Assembly (NCBI RefSeq): GCF_004342485.1
Contig: NZ_SMBU01000029.1
Span: 1-64,000 of the forward strand
Length of the DNA stretch: 64,000 nt
Direction of reading: 5' to 3'
Origin: Roseateles saccharophilus
GTDB lineage: Bacteria > Pseudomonadota > Gammaproteobacteria > Burkholderiales > Burkholderiaceae_C
A program made the translations under genes and the position numbers. Positions 44,823-59,173 of this stretch are shown here, one piece after another (position 1 is the stretch's first letter; the number at the start of each line of letters is the position of its first letter). A model generated the notes under the pieces. The model saw nothing but the letters and a program-made list of their open reading frames with translations. It was not told the DNA's origin and made no database searches.

Positions 44823-45542
44823 ATGGCACGCCTCCCACGCCTGATCCTGGCCGGCCAGCCGCATCACGTCATCCTCCGCGGCAATAACCGTCAGGCCATC
44901 TTCTTCAGTGACCTCGACCGGCAACAACTGCTGGCCACACTGGCGGAGGTCGCGGCGCAATACCGAATCGCCATCCACGCCTATGTGCTGATGGACAACC
45001 ATCTGCATCTGCTGCTTACGCCGTCAGCCGCGGACGACCTCAGCCGCATGATGCAGTCCCTCGGGCGGCGCTATGTCGGCTGGTTCAATGCCCGCCACAA
45101 GCGCAGCGGCACGCTCTGGGAGGGGCGCTTCAGGGCAGGGTTGATCGAAGGAGAGCGCCATCTGCTGGCCTGCATGCGCTACATCGAGCTGAATCCGGTG
45201 CGCGCGGGGCTATGCGCGGAAGCTGCGCAGTGGCCCTGGTCGAGCGCGGCACATCACCTCGGTCTGACCCGCGGCGCACTGGTCACGGAGCACGAGATGT
45301 ATTGGTCGTTGGGCAATACACCCTTCGAGCGCGAGCATGCCTATCGTGAATTTCTCGCGAACGGAGTGTCCCTGTCGGAGCTGGCGGACTTCACCGACGC
45401 TGCGCTGCGCGGGCGGCCAGTCGCCAGTGAAGCATTCCTGAAGCCGCTGGCAGCCGACCATGAGGCCGTGATCGTCAGGCGGCCCCGAGGCCGGCCGCGC
45501 AAATCTCCGTTGACGACCGCTCAGCGGGACGCATCTGTTTAG
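44823..45542 (+). CDS. REP-associated tyrosine (Y1) transposase
   Basis: A 239-residue Y1-type HUH nuclease. The metal-binding HUH motif is NHLHLLL (H60, H62) and the likely nucleophile is Tyr84 (GRRYVGWFN). MARLPRLILAGQPHHVILRGNNRQ and MRYIELNPVRAGL are standard for the family. Proteins of this type act on short palindromic ends as single strands and are often domesticated. The frame is intact. Confidence 0.93.
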   Translation: MARLPRLILAGQPHHVILRGNNRQAIFFSDLDRQQLLATLAEVAAQYRIAIHAYVLMDNHLHLLLTPSAADDLSRMMQSLGRRYVGWFNARHKRSGTLWEGRFRAGLIEGERHLLACMRYIELNPVRAGLCAEAAQWPWSSAAHHLGLTRGALVTEHEMYWSLGNTPFEREHAYREFLANGVSLSELADFTDAALRGRPVASEAFLKPLAADHEAVIVRRPRGRPRKSPLTTAQRDASV

Positions 45543-45590
45543 TCATGACTATGGCACCATTTATTTTTAACAACAACGAATGAAAATTAT

Positions 45591-45612
45591 TAATTGACTC
45601 CGACCCCATTTT
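45591..45612 (-). repeat. Right terminal inverted repeat
   Basis: TAATTGACTCCGACCCC followed by ATTTT; the partner of 44756-44777. It ends 7 bases before the gltB -35. Confidence 0.85.
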
Positions 45613-45619
45613 AATCAAG

Positions 45620-45648
45620 TTGCCGCATTTGTTGCGCTGCAGTACGCT
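45620..45648 (+). promoter_or_regulatory. Candidate gltB promoter
   Basis: TTGCCG at 45620-45625, a 17-base spacer and TACGCT at 45643-45648. It would start the RNA about 23 bases before the gltB ATG. It lies just outside the right end of the RAYT element. Confidence 0.45.
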
Positions 45649-45677
45649 CCCGCCCTGTTGTGTTCCAGGAGGGCGCC

Positions 45678-50435
<4,758 letters not shown>

Positions 50436-50451
50436 AGTCGAAGTATTTGTG

Positions 50452-50487
50452 GGACAGACCGATCGAGCGAAGCGAGTCGCTCTGTCC
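50452..50487 (+). promoter_or_regulatory. Hairpin between gltB and gltD
   Basis: GGACAGA at 50452-50458 pairs with TCTGTCC at 50481-50487, with a further inner AGCGA/TCGCT pairing. It has no T run, so it is more likely an mRNA-processing or stability element than a terminator. Confidence 0.45.
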
Positions 50488-50508
50488 TCAACTGATTAAG
50501 GAAAAAAC

Positions 50509-51984
50509 ATGGGCAAGGTCACCGGCTTCATGGAGTACGAGCGTCTGGAAGAGGGCTACGAGCCCGTCACCGCTCGCGTCAAGAACTACAAGGAATTCGT
50601 CATCGGCCTGAACGTCGAGCAGGCCAAGCAGCAGGGCGCGCGCTGCATGGACTGCGGCACGCCCTTCTGCAACAACGGCTGCCCGGTGAACAACGTCATC
50701 CCGGACTTCAACGACCTGGTCTACAAAGGCCGGCCCGAGGATTGGAAGAACGCTATTCACGTGCTGCACAGCACCAACAACTTCCCCGAGTTCACCGGCC
50801 GCATCTGCCCCGCGCCCTGCGAGGCGGCCTGCACGCTGAACGTCAACGATGACGCGGTGGGCATCAAGTCCATCGAGCACGCCATCATCGACCGCGCCTG
50901 GGCCGAGGGCTGGGTCGCTGCCCAGCCGGCCAAGGGCAAGACGGGCAAGAAGGTCGCCGTCGTCGGCGCCGGCCCGGCCGGCCTGGCCGCAGCCCAGCAA
51001 CTGGCCCGCGTGGGCCATAGCGTCACCGTGTTCGAGAAGAACGACCGCGTCGGCGGCCTGCTGCGCTACGGCATCCCGGACTTCAAGATGGAGAAGTCCC
51101 ACATCGACCGCCGCGTCGAGCAGATGAAGGCCGAGGGCGTCGAGTTCCGCACCAGCGTGATGGTCGCTGCTCTGCCTGAAGGTTCCAAGGTCACCAACTG
51201 GGCCAAGGAAAGCATCAGCGCCGATGAGCTGAAGGCGCAGTTCGACGCCATCGTGCTGACCGGCGGCGCCGAGCAATCCCGCGACCTGCCCGTGCCCGGC
51301 CGGGAGCTGTCCGGCGTGCACTTCGCGATGGAGTTCCTGCCCCAGCAGAACAAGGTCAACGCCGGCGACAAGCTCAAGGGCCAGATCACTGCGGCCGGCA
51401 AGCACGTCATCGTCATCGGCGGCGGCGACACCGGCAGCGACTGCGTCGGCACCAGCAACCGCCACGGCGCCAAGAGCGTGACCCAGTTCGAGCTGCTGCC
51501 CCAGCCGCCCGAGGTCGAGGACCGCCCGCTGACCTGGCCCTACTGGCCGATCAAGCTGCGTACCTCGTCCAGCCACGAGGAGGGCTGCGAGCGCGAGTTC
51601 GCCATCGCCACCAAGGAATTCATCGGCGAGAAGGGCAAGCTCACCGGCGTGAAGACCGTGCGCCTGCAATGGCAGGGCGGCAAGATGACCGAGGTCGAAG
51701 GCAGCGAGCAGATCCTGAAGGCCGACATCGCCTTCCTGGCCATGGGCTTCGTGTCGCCGGTCGCGACCATCCTGGAGGCCTTCGGTGTCGACAAGGATGC
51801 GCGCGGCAACGGCAAGGCGTCGACCGAAGGCTCGGGAGCCTACAAGACCAATGTCGACAAGGTCTTTGCTGCCGGCGACATGCGCCGCGGCCAGAGCCTG
51901 GTGGTCTGGGCCATCCGCGAAGGCCGCCAGGCGGCGCGGGCGGTGGACGAGTACCTGATGGGGGCGACGACGCTGCCGCGTTGA
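50509..51984 (+). CDS. gltD: Glutamate synthase (NADPH) small subunit
   Basis: A 491-residue flavoprotein. The N-terminal Fe-S domain has C46, C49, C54 and C58 ([14 protein letters not shown]), with a second cluster motif ([10 protein letters not shown]) near residue 105. FAD binding is by [17 protein letters not shown] binding by [12 protein letters not shown] final [16 protein letters not shown]-type segment, here [16 protein letters not shown], closes the FAD site. It feeds electrons from NADPH to GltB. Confidence 0.97.
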   Translation: MGKVTGFMEYERLEEGYEPVTARVKNYKEFVIGLNVEQAKQQGARCMDCGTPFCNNGCPVNNVIPDFNDLVYKGRPEDWKNAIHVLHSTNNFPEFTGRICPAPCEAACTLNVNDDAVGIKSIEHAIIDRAWAEGWVAAQPAKGKTGKKVAVVGAGPAGLAAAQQLARVGHSVTVFEKNDRVGGLLRYGIPDFKMEKSHIDRRVEQMKAEGVEFRTSVMVAALPEGSKVTNWAKESISADELKAQFDAIVLTGGAEQSRDLPVPGRELSGVHFAMEFLPQQNKVNAGDKLKGQITAAGKHVIVIGGGDTGSDCVGTSNRHGAKSVTQFELLPQPPEVEDRPLTWPYWPIKLRTSSSHEEGCEREFAIATKEFIGEKGKLTGVKTVRLQWQGGKMTEVEGSEQILKADIAFLAMGFVSPVATILEAFGVDKDARGNGKASTEGSGAYKTNVDKVFAAGDMRRGQSLVVWAIREGRQAARAVDEYLMGATTLPR

Positions 51985-52007
51985 AGCGCCGTTGCTAGTA
52001 AATGACT

Positions 52008-52046
52008 GACGGGTCGTGCCTTGAAGGGCACGACCCGTCGTTCTTT
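52008..52046 (+). terminator. Terminator after gltD
   Basis: GACGGGTCGTGCC and GGCACGACCCGTC, 13 perfect bp, around TTGAAG, followed by GTTCTTT. It can also protect the convergent pilY1 end. Confidence 0.88.
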
Positions 52047-52067
52047 GGATCGCCGTACGGGCTGTCG

Positions 52068-55000
52068 TCAGTTGACGATGATCTCGCGCACGTTCAGGCG
52101 TTTGATGCCGATCCCGGGCGACTGCTTCAACTGCGGATTCAGCATCCCGCCCGTGCTCGTACCTCCCACCAGGCTGAGCTTGCCAACACCGTTGACGTTG
52201 CGGCTGATGAAGCGCAGGTCGGTGATGATGCCGGTGAAGTTGCTGGCGTAGCAGTTGCTGTCGGTGGTGTTGAGGGCGCAGTAGCCAGAGCCGAGATCCA
52301 GCACATAGACCCGACTCTGGCCGTCAGGCGAGCAGGCATCCGTCGAGGTTGGCGATGTGGCTGCGAAGGCCACAGTGCCGTAGAAGGACGTGGAGTCGGT
52401 CAGTACGCGCCAGCCCGAACCGCCGGCGGACACACCAAGGTCGACATACCAGCCCAGCTGGCTACGCAGGTCCAGCAAGGTCTGTGTCGTGAGTGAAGTT
52501 CGCGCGGCCAACTGCGCAACGGTGATCGGAAATGTCACTCCCGTCGGCAAGCTGGATGTCGTGCCGCTGATGCTGCCATCCTGGCTGAACGCAGCATTGG
52601 TGCCGTCCAGGATCGCGAAGAATCGCTGAGATTGGGTGCTGCTGATGTCGCTCTGGTCCAGCATGCGTCCGGAACCGATGGTCACAAAGCGCAGATTGGT
52701 GCGTGGTTGAACCACCGGCAGCGGCTTGGTGGTGATGGGCACAGCGCTGCCGTCCGACGCGGTCAGCATGGCAAAACGGATCGGGGTCGGGTAGCTGCTG
52801 CCGCTGCCGCCGGTCACGTCCAGGCGCCAGATGCTGCCCAGCAGGTCGCCGCCGTAGATGGCGTCCGCATAACCGTCGGCGCCGTTCAGTACGAAGGCGT
52901 TGATGTGGGCCATACCGCTCTGGTTGGTGCTGGAGCAGGCCGGCGAGCAGGGCGCGGCGACCTTCTCGAGCAGAGCGCCATTGCGTGGGTTGATGAAGAA
53001 GAAGTAGGCCTTGCCATCGGCGTTGTTGTAGCCCGAACCGGCGATCACGACCCAGCCGTATTTCCGGGTCTTGGTCACGATAGGCTGGCCATAGGTGAAG
53101 CCCAGTGCGCTGTCCGAGAACTCCCACAGCACCTTCTGTGCGGCGGTGCCTTCGCTTGTCACGCTGGCGGGGTTGGTGACGTCGATCGCGTACAGCGCCT
53201 TGCCGCCTTTGCCTAGGCCGCCGATCAACAGCGTTCGCCAGTCGGCCGTGCCCGTACCACCGGAGGTGCGGCCGAAATCGACGTCCGCCATTGTCGGTGT
53301 GGCGTCTGCCAGGTAGTGGTGGACGAAATTGGGATTGCCTAGCGAGGCTAGGCCGTCAACGCTGGGGTAGCCAGTCGGGCCGCTGATGACGGCATTGGGC
53401 ACGTAGGCCCAGAGCTCCTTGCCCGGAGAACTGCCGGACAGCGTGGTGCTGGTGAGGCTGCCATCGATGGCGTGCAGCAAGCCATCGTTCGCCGCCGCGT
53501 AGACCATGGGTGCACGGTTGGCATAGGTCGACTTGAAGGTGTCGTAGCCGGGGTTGAATGCGCTCGAGTACGGGAATGCCGGCGAACCCACTGGAACGGT
53601 CTTGGCATTGACGATGTCGCCCAGCAGGTTGGTGCGGTCGCGATAGGCGTGGGTCGAGCCGCTAGCTGTCGAAGACACCTCGTTGCTGCGATCGCCGCGG
53701 ATGTAGTTGAGGAGGGTCGCCGCGGTGTTTCCGCTGCCGTATGTGGGTGTCAGCGCAGTGACCTGGCTGGTGGCCAGCGAGGCCGTGCGGAAGGCAATGC
53801 CCGCATTGGTGCTCGGGTTGTAGGTCACGATGTTGCGGCCGGTATCCCAGCCGGTGCCAGAGGCCTGGCTCATCAGCGTCGTGCCGAAGTTCCACTGAGC
53901 CGTCGAGGTCGGGGCACCCGAGTTGGCGTCGAAGCTGGTCTGCGACGCGATTACGTCGCCGACCCAGTATTTCGAATCGTACTTGGCCGCATAGGTGGAC
54001 ACTCCCAACGTGGAAACCTGTGGCTGCGAGGTCGAGAAGGACGTCGAATAGGCGGCCAGCTTGGTGGCGATGCTGGAGAAGGCCTTGGCGAGGCCACTGA
54101 CCATCAGGCTAGCCTGCCCCGCCGTGTAGAAGTTGTCGGGTCGGGGGCTGCCGTCCGGCATCACGTCGGTCGTGGTGGACCACCAGGATTTCGTCGCGGC
54201 GTTGTTGGCGAACTGAGACGCCGTGGCCGTGGCTGGCGTGAAGCTGGCCGGCGGGTTGAAGCCACCGTATTTCGCCGTCAGATAGAACTGGTTATTGGGC
54301 TTGAACACCTGGTACTCCATCACGTCCAGCCAGTAGGTCTGGATGTTCTGGATGCCTGGCAGGTCGGGGCGGATGTCGTTGGTGTTGGCCCAGTAGGCCA
54401 GACCGGCCATCAGCGCGCCATTGTTGTTGCAGCAGGCAGGGGTGTTGATGCCTTGCAATGTGCCGAGCGAACTGCCCATGCCCTGTAGAACGCCGACCTT
54501 GTTGGTCCAGTCGACCGCATTCATGGTGGTGTCGTTGGCGACTTCGATTGGCTTGGCCGGTTCGGAGGCGCCAGTAGCGCCAGGCAGATTGCGGTCGGCG
54601 TGCGTGTTCACGTCGCCGATGCCGAGGATGAAGTTGCGTTGGCAGGAGTACTGGATGGGATCGTCCCAGGACGTGATCACCGGGAAATTGTCGACATAGG
54701 TGGTCTTCTGTGCCGTCGTGGCGCTCGACATCGAAGTCCAGGCGCTCACGTTACCGAGGTTGCGGAAGTAGCGCTGTACGGCGTAGTACATCTCGCTGAC
54801 GTTGTCGTAGGTCTTGTAGGTGTGCGTGCTACCCAACTCGCCGAAGTTGTTGAGGTAACCCGTCACGCCGCTGTTGCTAACCGTCACACCCGTGGCGGTA
54901 GTCGTGGCGGCGGCGTCGACGGGATCCGGGTTGGCGATGAAGATGCCGGTGGCGGGATCCCATTCGGCCTTCGGGTTCGTCACGGGCGAACTGCCTGGTA

Positions 55001-55913
55001 CAGGCATGGTGGGGCCGATGAATTTCTGCCGCGCGCGCATTACGCCGCCGTCGCGCTGCAAGTTGCTGTCGTTCAGGTAGCCGAACGCGCTGAAGCGGAT
55101 CCTGTCTGAATACTGCTGCATCAGCCCGGTGGGCTTGTAGGAGTTGCCGCCGTAGAGGGCGCAGTTGCTTTCGAGCCCGCCCGCAGCCGGGCTGGGGTCG
55201 CAGACCTTGACGCGGATGAACATCTCGTAGAGCGTGCCGTTGCTGTAGGCCGCGCCCGGGTTGTAAGGCGTTGCCGTATTGGTGTAGTTCGGGCTCGGCA
55301 CGCCGCTTGTCGACGTCATGAAGCGCATCTTGTTGCCCAGGGACCAGATGCGCGTGGCGATACCGGCGGCCGTGCCGAAAGGAGTTGCTCCCGAGACGGC
55401 GGTCGAGCCCGAAACCGAGCTGTCAGGGAAGTTGCTGGTGCTGCCCTGGTTGGAGCCCCAGGCCTTTTCGAGCACGGTGAGGCTGGTCGTGTCGGTGACG
55501 CGATATCCTCCCGTCAAGGCCCAGCGGAAGGGGTCGATGGTTTGCATCGAGGCCCAGTTCAGGTAGTTGCCGCTCCATTTGCCGCTGCAGGTCCGGTTGG
55601 TGGCAGCGCCGGCGGGGTAAAAGTAGTTGTCGATGCCGGTGCCGTCGGTGTAGCGGTAGACATAGCACTTGTTCGGATCGAAGTAGCCGATGTAGGTGTT
55701 GGCGGACGAATACGTCCGGTTGGAGTGGGCCACGCTGATGGCCGTTGGGTATTCGACCGACAGCGCGAGTGCCACGTTGCCGGGCACGGACACGCTGGTG
55801 AACACGGGTTGGTCGGAGAGCCGAACCTGTGCGTGCGTTGCGCGGGCGGCGATCAGTGTGCCAGCGGCGATCACCATCGCCTGAAGAAGTAGGAGCCGGG
55901 AGTCGCGTTTCAT
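52068..55913 (-). CDS. pilY1: Type IV pilus tip-associated protein PilY1
   Basis: A 1281-residue exported protein. A signal peptide ends THA. The N-terminal half is Ser/Thr/Asn-rich with many YxxY segments but shows no DxSxS MIDAS motif, so a typical von Willebrand A domain is not evident. The C-terminal half is the PilY1 beta-propeller: PMVYAAANDGLLHAIDG, LWAYVPNAVI, DADATPTMADVDFG-class repeats, and YGGDLLGSIWRLDV. It is the largest and last gene of the minor pilin operon and likely caps the pilus as adhesin. ATG 55913 fits the signal peptide. Confidence 0.9.
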   Translation of the reverse strand: MKRDSRLLLLQAMVIAAGTLIAARATHAQVRLSDQPVFTSVSVPGNVALALSVEYPTAISVAHSNRTYSSANTYIGYFDPNKCYVYRYTDGTGIDNYFYPAGAATNRTCSGKWSGNYLNWASMQTIDPFRWALTGGYRVTDTTSLTVLEKAWGSNQGSTSNFPDSSVSGSTAVSGATPFGTAAGIATRIWSLGNKMRFMTSTSGVPSPNYTNTATPYNPGAAYSNGTLYEMFIRVKVCDPSPAAGGLESNCALYGGNSYKPTGLMQQYSDRIRFSAFGYLNDSNLQRDGGVMRARQKFIGPTMPVPGSSPVTNPKAEWDPATGIFIANPDPVDAAATTTATGVTVSNSGVTGYLNNFGELGSTHTYKTYDNVSEMYYAVQRYFRNLGNVSAWTSMSSATTAQKTTYVDNFPVITSWDDPIQYSCQRNFILGIGDVNTHADRNLPGATGASEPAKPIEVANDTTMNAVDWTNKVGVLQGMGSSLGTLQGINTPACCNNNGALMAGLAYWANTNDIRPDLPGIQNIQTYWLDVMEYQVFKPNNQFYLTAKYGGFNPPASFTPATATASQFANNAATKSWWSTTTDVMPDGSPRPDNFYTAGQASLMVSGLAKAFSSIATKLAAYSTSFSTSQPQVSTLGVSTYAAKYDSKYWVGDVIASQTSFDANSGAPTSTAQWNFGTTLMSQASGTGWDTGRNIVTYNPSTNAGIAFRTASLATSQVTALTPTYGSGNTAATLLNYIRGDRSNEVSSTASGSTHAYRDRTNLLGDIVNAKTVPVGSPAFPYSSAFNPGYDTFKSTYANRAPMVYAAANDGLLHAIDGSLTSTTLSGSSPGKELWAYVPNAVISGPTGYPSVDGLASLGNPNFVHHYLADATPTMADVDFGRTSGGTGTADWRTLLIGGLGKGGKALYAIDVTNPASVTSEGTAAQKVLWEFSDSALGFTYGQPIVTKTRKYGWVVIAGSGYNNADGKAYFFFINPRNGALLEKVAAPCSPACSSTNQSGMAHINAFVLNGADGYADAIYGGDLLGSIWRLDVTGGSGSSYPTPIRFAMLTASDGSAVPITTKPLPVVQPRTNLRFVTIGSGRMLDQSDISSTQSQRFFAILDGTNAAFSQDGSISGTTSSLPTGVTFPITVAQLAARTSLTTQTLLDLRSQLGWYVDLGVSAGGSGWRVLTDSTSFYGTVAFAATSPTSTDACSPDGQSRVYVLDLGSGYCALNTTDSNCYASNFTGIITDLRFISRNVNGVGKLSLVGGTSTGGMLNPQLKQSPGIGIKRLNVREIIVN

Positions 55914-55939
55914 GGGGCACCGTTTCAAGTCGGAGGGCG

Positions 55940-56587
55940 TCAGTTGGCCGTGAAGGTGGACTGGTAGAACGACAGGGTGTTGCGCGGGCCCTTGACGCGC
56001 ACGCTGACGCGGTAGATGGCCTGCGGCGTCACGGCCGACGGATTGCTGCTGTTGGCCGCGCTGCTGTTGTTCTGCGCGCTGATCAGCTCCGTGGAGGCTC
56101 CGCCATAGACGATGTCGTTGAGCATCGTGCAATTGGCGGGTGAGCAGGCGCCGGCACTGGTGGCCATGCGGTCAACGACGTAGCGGATGCTGATCTTGAG
56201 GTCCGACACCGTCAGATCGTTGGACGTGCTTCCTACTGCGGCGAAGGCCGTGTCCGAACCTAGCAGAGCGAGCGGGATGCCCTGGGGATTGCTGGGCAGG
56301 AGGACCGCGCTGTAATTGCCCGCAGGCAGGTTGCCGTTGCGGGCGTTCACGTCGGCCAGCACGCCACCGGTGCGCACGGCGTCGAGCGCTGCCTGAACGG
56401 CACGCTCGGCCTGATTGGTCATGTCGCGCTTGAAACCGATGTTGCCGATGCCAAGCTGGCTGGAATTCATGGAACGCGAGATCGCAACCGCGCCGATCAG
56501 CATGATGACGAGCGTGATCAGCGCGAACACGAGCACGATGCCGCGCTGTGTGCGACCGGTGGGATGGGACAGGGCAGGGCGGTGCAT
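55940..56587 (-). CDS. pilX: Type IV pilus minor component PilX
   Basis: A 215-residue protein with a short basic N-terminus, the PilX helix QRGIVLVFALITLVIML and SRSMNSSQLGIGNIGFKRD, a region typical of PilX N-terminal domains. The canonical Glu5 is replaced, as usual for PilX. A C-terminal beta domain ends YRVSVRVKGPRNTLSFYQSTF. It sits between pilW and pilY1. Confidence 0.88.
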   Translation of the reverse strand: MHRPALSHPTGRTQRGIVLVFALITLVIMLIGAVAISRSMNSSQLGIGNIGFKRDMTNQAERAVQAALDAVRTGGVLADVNARNGNLPAGNYSAVLLPSNPQGIPLALLGSDTAFAAVGSTSNDLTVSDLKISIRYVVDRMATSAGACSPANCTMLNDIVYGGASTELISAQNNSSAANSSNPSAVTPQAIYRVSVRVKGPRNTLSFYQSTFTAN

Positions 56588-56599
56588 AGCGGGGGCGCT

Positions 56600-57733
56600 T
56601 CAGAAGCGCGAGTTCCTCAGCGGCACGGTGAATTCCACCGCGCGATAGCGTTGGTTGGTGGTGCCCGTCGGCACGGTGTAAATGTGGCTGAGCGTGTCGC
56701 CGAGATCGCCGAACAGCGTCAGCGAACCGGCGGTGACGTCGTCCCTGGATTGCTGGTCACTCCGGATGATCAGCCCGACCCGTACCGCGAGGATGTTGCC
56801 GAGGGCGGTCTGGGCCGTGCTCGTGCCGTTGGTAAGCGCTGCCGCGGTGTAGCCCGCCGCCGTGGGCAGAACCCAGGTATCGACGGCACTGCGTGCACCG
56901 GTCGAGTCGACTCCGTACAATACTCGCAGATCCACCACGCCCTCGACCAGCGCCAGCGGCGTTGTACCTGCGAGCCGGAGCAGGTCATAGCTGACCAGCT
57001 CGTTGTTGGTATTCAGGCCGATCAGGTGGAAGCGGGGCCGGTTGCCGGTCACATTGCCCAGCACGCTGACAAAGGCTGTGCCACTGGTGTTGCTGTCGGC
57101 GAAGCTTGTCAGTGCCACGCCGGCGATGGTGTCTGCGGCATAGGTGCCGCCGAAGGTGAGGGTCGGGCTGGTGCCGCCTGCGAAGCCTGTGCTTACCTGC
57201 TGCAGCATGCATCGACCGGCCTGAGTCAGCAGGACCAGGTCGCCCCCGCGCATGCCCAGCGTGTTGCTCAGTTGCACCTGGCCCGCCGTTGCCGACTGCG
57301 GCGCGACGGCCTGTGCCGCCTCGCTCAGGCCCGAGTTGCCCGTCGACAGCATCAGCACGTCGGAACCGTTCGCGCCGGCACCTGCGAAGACGACGACCGG
57401 CGCAATCACATAGGTTTGGGAAATGCTGTCGAACGGGGCCGGGAAGGCTTGCAGGCTTGGAAGCAGCTGCGTGTTGTTCAGCGACGCGACCAAGGGGCAG
57501 CCCCAGTTGGTGGAACCCACCAAGCCCGCGCCCGCGTTGCGAAGTTCCCTGTCGAGCAGGAAGGATGAATAGGCGACGTTGTTGGACAGCTCGTTGCTCG
57601 AGCTGACGCCGCGGCGAATGTCTTCCTGGCGCGCCACCATCGTGCTGATGACCAGCACCAGCACCAGGCCGATGGCGAGCGACACCATCAGTTCAGGCAG
57701 CGTAAAGCCGTGCGGATGGGATCGGCGAGTCAT
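56600..57733 (-). CDS. pilW: Type IV pilus minor pilin PilW
   Basis: A 377-residue prepilin with leader MTRRSHPHG, cleaved before FTLPELMVSLAIG (Glu5 present). A long globular domain follows, with DILRGVSSSNELSNN-like ARQEDIRRGVS segments and a GDLVLLTQAG motif, as in PilW. It overlaps pilV by 4 bases. Confidence 0.92.
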   Translation of the reverse strand: MTRRSHPHGFTLPELMVSLAIGLVLVLVISTMVARQEDIRRGVSSSNELSNNVAYSSFLLDRELRNAGAGLVGSTNWGCPLVASLNNTQLLPSLQAFPAPFDSISQTYVIAPVVVFAGAGANGSDVLMLSTGNSGLSEAAQAVAPQSATAGQVQLSNTLGMRGGDLVLLTQAGRCMLQQVSTGFAGGTSPTLTFGGTYAADTIAGVALTSFADSNTSGTAFVSVLGNVTGNRPRFHLIGLNTNNELVSYDLLRLAGTTPLALVEGVVDLRVLYGVDSTGARSAVDTWVLPTAAGYTAAALTNGTSTAQTALGNILAVRVGLIIRSDQQSRDDVTAGSLTLFGDLGDTLSHIYTVPTGTTNQRYRAVEFTVPLRNSRF

Positions 57734-58140
57734 GGGATGACGTCGGTGACGTATTGATGGTTGTCATTGGCCGCGCCGTTGGATTGGACGGGGCGCCAGG
57801 TGATGGTGATGCGAGCGCTGCTGCCGGCGGCGCTCGCGGTCACCGTGCCGACGCCGTTGGGCAGCCCGCCGTTGCCCGGATCTGCGACCTTGGTTGCCCA
57901 GTTGTCGACGACGGACTGCGGCAGGTCGACGGTATTGGCGTTCACGATCGTTGCCGCCATCTCGCTGGCCAGCAATGCAGCGCGCTGGCCGTCCTCGCTG
58001 CCGATCGATGCCCGCAGCATCTGGGTCTGCAGGGTCATCATGCTCAGCAGCCCGAAGGAGATGATGAGTACGGCCACCAGCAACTCCAACAGAGAGTAGC
58101 CGCGAGCGCTGCGTCGGGTGGGAATGGGCATCATGATCAA
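57730..58140 (-). CDS. pilV: Type IV pilus minor pilin PilV
   Basis: A 136-residue prepilin with a leader ending SARG, then YSLLELLVAVLIISFGLLSM (Glu5 present) and the LQTQMLRAS continuation typical of PilV. It overlaps both neighbours by 4 bases (ATGA). Starts at the third or fourth codon are also possible. Confidence 0.92.
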   Translation of the reverse strand: MIMMPIPTRRSARGYSLLELLVAVLIISFGLLSMMTLQTQMLRASIGSEDGQRAALLASEMAATIVNANTVDLPQSVVDNWATKVADPGNGGLPNGVGTVTASAAGSSARITITWRPVQSNGAANDNHQYVTDVIP

Positions 58141-58718
58141 CGGCAGCCGTCAGGCGCCGTGCTCGCCTTGTCGGGATCGCACACTCGGATGGAGCCGGCC
58201 ATGCTGACGTTGAGTTGCAGGCGCCGGTCGCTGCCGCTGCGCTGCACCAGATAGCTGGCCGTGGCTGCCGTGCAATCGACGCCGATGCTTGCCGGGTTGG
58301 AAACCGTCGTCTGCCGACCGTCGGCACCGAAGCACAGGGCTGTCGAGGATGCCGTGATCGTGACGCCCTCGCCGACGTCAGGGAGGGCGCCGCATTGCAC
58401 GGCTTCGGCGGCGATCGACTGGAGCAGGTCCGGCACCAGGCGCGCCTGCCAGTAGGCGCCTGAGGCAGTTGCCGTGGCATTGATGTCGCAGACGCGGCTG
58501 CCGGTCATGAAGACGACGACCGTGTTCGACCGCCGTTGCGCCTCGGTTTGCGCCACATGCAGGCCGGCCTGGAGCGCATCGGCCACGGCGCGCATGCGCG
58601 CGTTGCTGACCCAAGTGGAAAGACTGGGCAAAGCTAGGGCAGCCATTACGACCATGATGCTGATAGCCACCAGCATCTCGATCAGGCCGAAGCCGGCACT
58701 GGCGGCGCGCTTCAGCAC
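58137..58718 (-). CDS. fimT: Minor pilin of the FimT/FimU (GspH-like) type
   Basis: A 193-residue prepilin. GTG 58718, with AAGGGGG 5 bases upstream and overlapping the pilE stop, gives leader MLKRAASAG before [15 protein letters not shown] (Glu5 present). The C-terminal GspH-type domain has [12 protein letters not shown] and paired cysteines. It may take up DNA or prime the pilus; which FimT/FimU role applies cannot be told from sequence. Confidence 0.88.
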   Translation of the reverse strand: MLKRAASAGFGLIEMLVAISIMVVMAALALPSLSTWVSNARMRAVADALQAGLHVAQTEAQRRSNTVVVFMTGSRVCDINATATASGAYWQARLVPDLLQSIAAEAVQCGALPDVGEGVTITASSTALCFGADGRQTTVSNPASIGVDCTAATASYLVQRSGSDRRLQLNVSMAGSIRVCDPDKASTAPDGCR

Positions 58719-59173
58719 GTGTCCCCCTTCTTCATGATCCATTTCGTGGCGCAGGCGCTGCCCCAATCCGTCGGCAGTGCCGTGGTGGCGTGCACGTCCT
58801 GCTGGTTGATGGTGTAGGTGAAGCCGACCATCGGCCCGCTGCCGACCGCCTGCAGCGTGAATTGGGTGTTGTCAGGCGTGCCCGAGCAACTGATCACGAA
58901 GCTGCCGAAGGTTCTGGCCGATGCAGTGGCGTTGTTGCAGGGGGAGACGAAGGTTCCAGTATCGGCATAGGTCCGGTTGTCCTGGAAATACCGCTCCATC
59001 TGCGCCCTGATCGTGGAGAGCCCCGTGCTGGCGTCGGCCAGCCTGCTGCGTGACACGTAGTCCTTGTATTGCGGCAGCGCCACCGCGGCCAGGATCGCGA
59101 CGATGGCCACCCCGATCATCAGTTCGATCAACGTGAAACCTCTGGCGGTGGCGTGACGGTGTTGGCGTGGCAT
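58712..59173 (-). CDS. pilE: Type IV pilin PilE-like
   Basis: A 153-residue pilin with leader [12 protein letters not shown], cleaved before [16 protein letters not shown] (Glu5 present), then [20 protein letters not shown]. It has four cysteines, two in a CNN..SCSG loop and two in the C-terminal [13 protein letters not shown] loop. Its place in the minor pilin cluster suggests a minor PilE. ATG 59200 would give a leader nine residues longer. Confidence 0.9.
   Translation of the reverse strand: MPRQHRHATARGFTLIELMIGVAIVAILAAVALPQYKDYVSRSRLADASTGLSTIRAQMERYFQDNRTYADTGTFVSPCNNATASARTFGSFVISCSGTPDNTQFTLQAVGSGPMVGFTYTINQQDVHATTALPTDWGSACATKWIMKKGDTC

Larger units (their letters stand above)
44756..45612 (+). 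mobile_element. RAYT-type transposase element with terminal inverted repeats
   Basis: A single transposase gene bracketed by 22-bp inverted repeats with one mismatch. It sits between dgt and gltB, a pair otherwise adjacent in many relatives. No direct target repeat is evident. The ends carry the GGGGTCGGAGTC core common to transposases of this class. Confidence 0.8.

Noticed and set aside
44823-45542. Transposase read as part of a composite or larger insertion sequence
   Set aside because: Only one gene lies between the inverted ends and no second element or passenger gene is present.
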